Source of the DNA: Luedemannella flava
GTDB taxonomy: Bacteria > Actinomycetota > Actinomycetes > Mycobacteriales > Micromonosporaceae
DNA length: 64,000 bases
Assembly: GCF_039528515.1 (NCBI RefSeq)
Contig: NZ_BAAALT010000034.1
Location: 65,123 to 129,122 of the forward strand
Direction: 5' to 3'
The notes beneath the pieces are model-generated. The model searched no databases and was not told the origin of the DNA. It was given only the letters and a program-made list of their open reading frames with translations. Of the stretch, positions 60,692-64,000 are shown in pieces; position 1 is the stretch's first letter, and every line of letters starts with the position of its first letter. A program made the translations under genes and the position numbers.

Positions 60692-61611
60692 CGTGGCATC
60701 TCCTCCGGGTGCCGCTCCTGCGGGGTGTCCGACGCGGCCGTGTCCGGCGCGGCGGTTCCGCGCTTGCGCAGAGCATAAGCCTCCGCGCCCTTGCTGGGCT
60801 TTCGCCGTCTGGGCGGGGCGATCACCCCAGGGGCCAGCTTCCGGGCGCTGATCAGAAACGCGGTGTGGGCGATCATCCGATGGTCGGGCCGGACGGCGAG
60901 CCCGTCGGCGTGCCAGTCGCGCACCAGCGACTCCCACGCGCGGGGCTCGGTGTAGCCGCCCCGCTCCCGCAGGGCCTCGACCACCTCAGACAGTTGCGGG
61001 GTCGTCGCCACGTAGGCGATGAACACCCCGCCCGGCACGAGCGCGCGGTCGACCAGGTCGAGGCACTCCCACGGCGCGAGCATGTCCAGGATGATCCGGT
61101 CGAAACCGGTCTCCGCGCACTCGCTGACGTCGCCGACCGACAGCTGCCACGCCTTCGGCGGCCCGCCGAAGAACGCCTCCACGTTCTTCCGCGCGATCTC
61201 GGCGAAGTCGGGCCGCACCTCCCACGAGTGCAGCTGGCCCTCGTCGCCGACGGCCCGCAGCAGCGAGCAGCTCAGCGCCCCGGACCCGGCACCGGCCTCG
61301 AGCACCTTGGCGCCGGGGAAGACGTCGCCCATGGCCACGATCTGGGCCGCGTCCTTGGGGTAGATGACCTGCGCGCCGCGCGGCATGGACAGCACGTAGT
61401 CGGACAGCAGCGGCCGCAGCGCCAGGTACGCCGTGCCGCCGGTGGAGGTGACCACGCTGCCGTCGGGCAGGCCGATGACGTCGTCGTGGGCCAGCGCCCC
61501 CCGGTGGGTGTGGAACACCTTGCCGGGTTCGAGAACGATCGTGTGCATGCGGCCCTTGGGGTCGGTCAGCTGCACCCGGTCGCCCGGGACGAAAGTGGTG
61601 GATCGGGTCAC
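60688..61611 (-). CDS. trmI: tRNA (adenine-N1-)-methyltransferase TrmI
   Basis: A 307-residue TrmI. It has the N-terminal beta-domain (FVPGDRVQLTDPKGRMHTIVL, then GKVFHTHRGALAHDDVIG), the SAM motif KVLEAGAGSGALSCSLLRAVG and IILDMLAPWECLDLVDRALVPGG. It methylates A58 of tRNA. The C-terminus has a Lys/Arg-rich extension. GTG has GAGGAAG upstream. It lies 17 bp downstream of the site-2 protease gene. Confidence 0.9.
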   Translation of the reverse strand: MTRSTTFVPGDRVQLTDPKGRMHTIVLEPGKVFHTHRGALAHDDVIGLPDGSVVTSTGGTAYLALRPLLSDYVLSMPRGAQVIYPKDAAQIVAMGDVFPGAKVLEAGAGSGALSCSLLRAVGDEGQLHSWEVRPDFAEIARKNVEAFFGGPPKAWQLSVGDVSECAETGFDRIILDMLAPWECLDLVDRALVPGGVFIAYVATTPQLSEVVEALRERGGYTEPRAWESLVRDWHADGLAVRPDHRMIAHTAFLISARKLAPGVIAPPRRRKPSKGAEAYALRKRGTAAPDTAASDTPQERHPEEMPR

Positions 61612-61628
61612 CGTGCGGACTTCCTCAT

Positions 61629-62765
61629 TCAGGATTCGGGTCGGACCGAGGTCAGGGCCCGGGCCAGGTCGGCGGTGCGCAGCACGCCGGTCGCCGCGCC
61701 GTCCGAGAGTACGAGGTAGACCGGTGCCGGGTTCAGCCGCACGGCCCGCACCAGGTCCTCCCCGGAAAGTTCCACAGCGAGAGTACGGCCGGGGTCCAGC
61801 GTACGGGCGACGGACTCGACCGGGACCGAGCCCCGCCGCTCCACCGGCACCGCCGCGGCGGCGTCATCGTGCACCAGGGCCACGAGCCGGCCGTGGACGT
61901 CCGTGACGCCCAGTGCCGCGCCGCCGCCGCGCAACTGCGCCTCGGCCAACGGCATGCCGGCGGGAACGGCCACGAGCGGTGAGACCAGGGACCCCAGGCG
62001 CAGCCCGGCCAGCCGGGCGGCGACGTGGCCGGCGCGGATCGACGCCCACGCCCCGCGCCACAGGATCACCGCGATCATCACCGTGAACCCGACCCCCAGC
62101 AGCCCCACCCACCGGTTGGCGTACGCCAGCACGCCCACGACCACGGAGCCGACCGCGACGACGACGCCGCACCAGCCGGCCACCCGGCTGCCCTTGTGCG
62201 GGTCGCCGGTGACCGCCCAGATCACCGCGCGCAGGATCCGGCCGCCGTCCAGCGGCATGCCGGGCAGCGCGTTGAACACGGCCACCAGCAGGTTGCTGAT
62301 CGCCACCTGCCAGGTCAGCTCGCGCAGCAGGCCGGCGTCGGGCTGGGCCAGCGCCGCGCCGAGCGCCCCGAAGCCGATCAGGGCGGAGACCACCGGCCCG
62401 GCGAGCGACACGAGCAGGTCGGCGCCCGCGCTCGGGCTGCGCGCGTCCATCTCCGTGTAGCCGCCGAAGAGGTCCAGCGTGATGGCGTGCACCTGGATGC
62501 GCCACCGCCGGGCGGTCAGGGCGTGGCCCAGCTCGTGCAGCAGCACCGACAGGAGCAGGCAAACCACGAACGCGACGCCCATGGCGTACGCGCCCGGGCC
62601 GGTGCCCGCGGCGCTGGGCAGCTGGCCGTACATGAGGACCAGCAGCCCGGCGAGCAGCAGCCAGGTCGCGTTGAGATAGACCGGGACACCGCCGACGGTG
62701 GCCAGCCGCAGCCCTCGTCGGGCTGGTTGATCGTCGGTGCTCACGCTTCGCTCACGCTCACTCAT
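61629..62765 (-). CDS. Site-2 protease family M50 membrane peptidase
   Basis: A 378-residue intramembrane metalloprotease. The zinc motif is HELGHAL in SVLLHELGHALTARRW, and the third ligand is in NALPGMPLDGGRILRAVIW. About six membrane segments precede a C-terminal CBS-like domain (from about residue 230). It may cleave membrane-anchored anti-sigma factors or similar; the substrate is unknown. The ATG 62765 is preceded by TACGAT eight bases upstream; the longer open frame lacks support. Confidence 0.87.
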   Translation of the reverse strand: MSERERSVSTDDQPARRGLRLATVGGVPVYLNATWLLLAGLLVLMYGQLPSAAGTGPGAYAMGVAFVVCLLLSVLLHELGHALTARRWRIQVHAITLDLFGGYTEMDARSPSAGADLLVSLAGPVVSALIGFGALGAALAQPDAGLLRELTWQVAISNLLVAVFNALPGMPLDGGRILRAVIWAVTGDPHKGSRVAGWCGVVVAVGSVVVGVLAYANRWVGLLGVGFTVMIAVILWRGAWASIRAGHVAARLAGLRLGSLVSPLVAVPAGMPLAEAQLRGGGAALGVTDVHGRLVALVHDDAAAAVPVERRGSVPVESVARTLDPGRTLAVELSGEDLVRAVRLNPAPVYLVLSDGAATGVLRTADLARALTSVRPES

Positions 62766-62773
62766 TTGAAACG

Positions 62774-62779
62774 ATCGTA
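62774..62779 (-). promoter_or_regulatory. Leaderless -10 box (TACGAT) of the M50 peptidase gene
   Basis: TACGAT lies eight bases before the ATG on the - strand. Confidence 0.45.
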
Positions 62780-62828
62780 GGTGCAGTCCGCCGCAAGCGC
62801 GGCGCGCGGCCGTGTCGTACCCGTGGCT

Positions 62829-62834
62829 TAGCCT
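62829..62834 (+). promoter_or_regulatory. Leaderless -10 box (TAGCCT) of the RecB-like gene
   Basis: TAGCCT is six bases before the ATG at 62841. Confidence 0.5.
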
Positions 62835-62840
62835 CAACGC

Positions 62841-63698
62841 ATGTCGGTCGACGCCTCCCCCACGCCCCAGCCGTCCCTGTCCCCCTCCCGCGCCGCCGAC
62901 TTCAAGACCTGCCCGTTGCTCTACCGGTTCCGCACCATCGACCGCATCCCCGAGCAGCCCACGGCCGACCAGGCGCGGGGCACGTTGGTGCACGCCGTGC
63001 TGGAGCGCCTGTTCGACCTGCCGGCCGCCGAGCGGACCCGGCCGGCCGCCGGCGACCTCGTGATCCCGCAATGGCAGCGGCTGCGCGACGAGCGCCCGGA
63101 GCTGGGTGACCTGTTCGCTGACGGCGAACCGACCGAGGCCGAGTTCCTCGACTCGACCGGCGGCCTGCTCGACGGTTACTTCACGGTGGAGGATCCGCGC
63201 CGCCTCGAGCCCGGCGAGCGGGAGTGCCTGGTCGAGGGGATGCTCGACGACGGCCTGCGCATCCGGGGCTACATCGACCGCCTCGACGTGTCGCCGGCCG
63301 GCGACCTGCGCGTGGTCGACTACAAGACCGGCGGCGCGCCGCGCGAGGCGTTCGAGGCGCGGGCGCTGTTCCAGCTCAAGTTCTACGCGCTGGTGCTGCT
63401 GCGCACGCGCGGGGTGGTGCCGCGCGCCCTGCGCCTGATCTACCTGAAGGACGCCGAGATCCTCGACTACGCGCCCGACGCGGAGGAGCTGGAGCGCTTC
63501 GAGCGCACCCTGGTCGCCCTGTGGCGGGCGATCGAGAAGGCGACCGCCGACCGCGACTTCCGGCCCAAGCCGAGCAGGCTGTGCGACTGGTGCGCGCACC
63601 AGGCGCGCTGCCCGGCCTACGGCGGCACTCCGCCGCCCTTCCCCGAGGGCCTGCCGTTGGTGCCGGTGGCCGACGTGGTGGTCGCGACGGACGAGTAG
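62841..63698 (+). CDS. RecB-like PD-(D/E)XK nuclease with Fe-S cysteines
   Basis: A 285-residue nuclease of the Cas4/RecB-exonuclease type. C24 in FKTCPLLYRF and the three C-terminal cysteines in CDWCAHQARCPAYG would hold a 4Fe-4S cluster, as in AddB and Cas4. The catalytic core is GYIDRLDV and VVDYKTGG (the D..E/D-x-K pair). The N-terminal RGTLVHAVLERLF gives the conserved His. There is no CRISPR context; it is a widespread actinobacterial housekeeping RecB-like protein. Confidence 0.87.
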   Translation: MSVDASPTPQPSLSPSRAADFKTCPLLYRFRTIDRIPEQPTADQARGTLVHAVLERLFDLPAAERTRPAAGDLVIPQWQRLRDERPELGDLFADGEPTEAEFLDSTGGLLDGYFTVEDPRRLEPGERECLVEGMLDDGLRIRGYIDRLDVSPAGDLRVVDYKTGGAPREAFEARALFQLKFYALVLLRTRGVVPRALRLIYLKDAEILDYAPDAEELERFERTLVALWRAIEKATADRDFRPKPSRLCDWCAHQARCPAYGGTPPPFPEGLPLVPVADVVVATDE

Positions 63699-63709
63699 CG
63701 GGCCGCCTC

Positions 63710-63715
63710 TAGGGT
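63710..63715 (+). promoter_or_regulatory. Leaderless -10 box (TAGGGT) of the right-edge ABC gene
   Basis: TAGGGT is six bases before the ATG at 63722. Confidence 0.5.
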
Positions 63716-63721
63716 GTCGGC

Positions 63722-64000
63722 ATGGACACCCCCGCCCGGGCCGCGGTGCGCGCCGATGACGTGTGGAAGGTCTACGGCTCCGGGGAGGCGGAGGTCGTCG
63801 CCCTGCGCGGCGTGAGCGTCGCGCTCGGCGCCGGCGAGTTCACCGCGATCATGGGCCCGTCCGGGTCGGGCAAGTCCACCCTTATGCACTGCCTCGCCGG
63901 CCTGGACACGGTCACCCGGGGCGAGGTGCACGTGGGCTCCACGCGCGTCACCGGCCTCGGTGACGCGGGCCTGACGAAGCTGCGCCGCGACCGCGTGGGC
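63722..64000 (+). CDS. ABC transporter ATP-binding protein, partial (3' end beyond window)
   Basis: The first 93 codons of a LolD/MacB-like ATPase: VRADDVWKVYGSGEAEVVAL, then Walker A GPSGSGKSTLMHCLAGLD. The Q-loop and signature lie beyond the edge. An FtsX-type permease gene probably follows. It resembles the exporter ATPase at 12546-13289 in class. Confidence 0.85.
   Translation, partial: MDTPARAAVRADDVWKVYGSGEAEVVALRGVSVALGAGEFTAIMGPSGSGKSTLMHCLAGLDTVTRGEVHVGSTRVTGLGDAGLTKLRRDRVG

Noticed and set aside
62841..63698. Cas4 / CRISPR-associated nuclease
   Set aside because: The Fe-S RecB fold is similar, but there are no repeats or other cas genes; it is a common actinobacterial housekeeping homologue.
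1..64000. Mobile elements, tRNA or rRNA genes, prophage
   Set aside because: I saw no transposase or integrase motifs, no tRNA-like cloverleaf with a TTCGA arm, and no rRNA core sequences on reading both strands; a search program could still reveal remnants.

Overview
The window is a 64-kb piece of a high-GC actinobacterial chromosome. The Pup-proteasome genes, the pafBC-tatAC-helY order, GC-rich third codon positions, frequent GTG starts and many genes with a TAnnnT -10 box only 6-8 nt before the start codon (leaderless transcription) all fit. A member of the Micromonosporaceae is my best guess; this is inference. I see no tRNA, rRNA, insertion sequence, prophage or CRISPR array.

Left part (1-23.4 kb): an accessory region. 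It opens with a lysine aminomutase set: kamA on the + strand, and kdd, an amidohydrolase and a truncated kamD on the - strand, separated by a promoter region with two interleaved inverted repeats. Next come a secreted Ig-like protein, a small protein that seems to have lost its stop codon, a PadR-regulated membrane protein, a DUF574 methyltransferase, an ABC exporter divergent from its two-component system, a four-gene NMT1/THI5-type ABC importer, a secreted metzincin-like protease, a pentapeptide-repeat protein, and a DUF4037/phosphatase pair.

Middle (23.4-34.2 kb): an arabinose locus, all on the - strand. It runs from an Lrp regulator and a LacI regulator through araB-araD-araA to a ChvE/GguAB-type sugar importer. 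A LacI-type operator lies before araB and a strong hairpin lies between the binding-protein and ATPase genes. A TetR-type dyad covers the promoter of an acyl-CoA dehydrogenase. Then follow a 5'-3' exonuclease, a beta-lactamase-fold protein, a methyltransferase and an MHYT membrane protein.

Right part (38-64 kb): the conserved actinobacterial Pup/Tat region. Read on the - strand it runs arc/mpa, dop, pup, prcB, prcA, then an interruption, then pafA, a small membrane protein, pafB, pafC, a small membrane protein, tatA, tatC, a diacylglycerol-kinase-like gene and helY. The interruption holds all four dTDP-rhamnose genes (rmlCA and rmlBD, divergent), a MarR-type regulator and a terC manganese-exporter gene. 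terC is preceded by a yybP-ykoY-like manganese riboswitch whose 3' P1 strand can pair with the terC ribosome binding site. Beyond arc lie a ferredoxin, trmI with a DUF5998 gene, a site-2 protease, a RecB-like nuclease and the start of another ABC exporter.

The most rewarding points are the terC riboswitch mechanism, the widespread leaderless promoters (which fix many start codons), the lysine operon with its unexplained amidohydrolase and double dyad, and the stop-loss gene that reads through a terminator.
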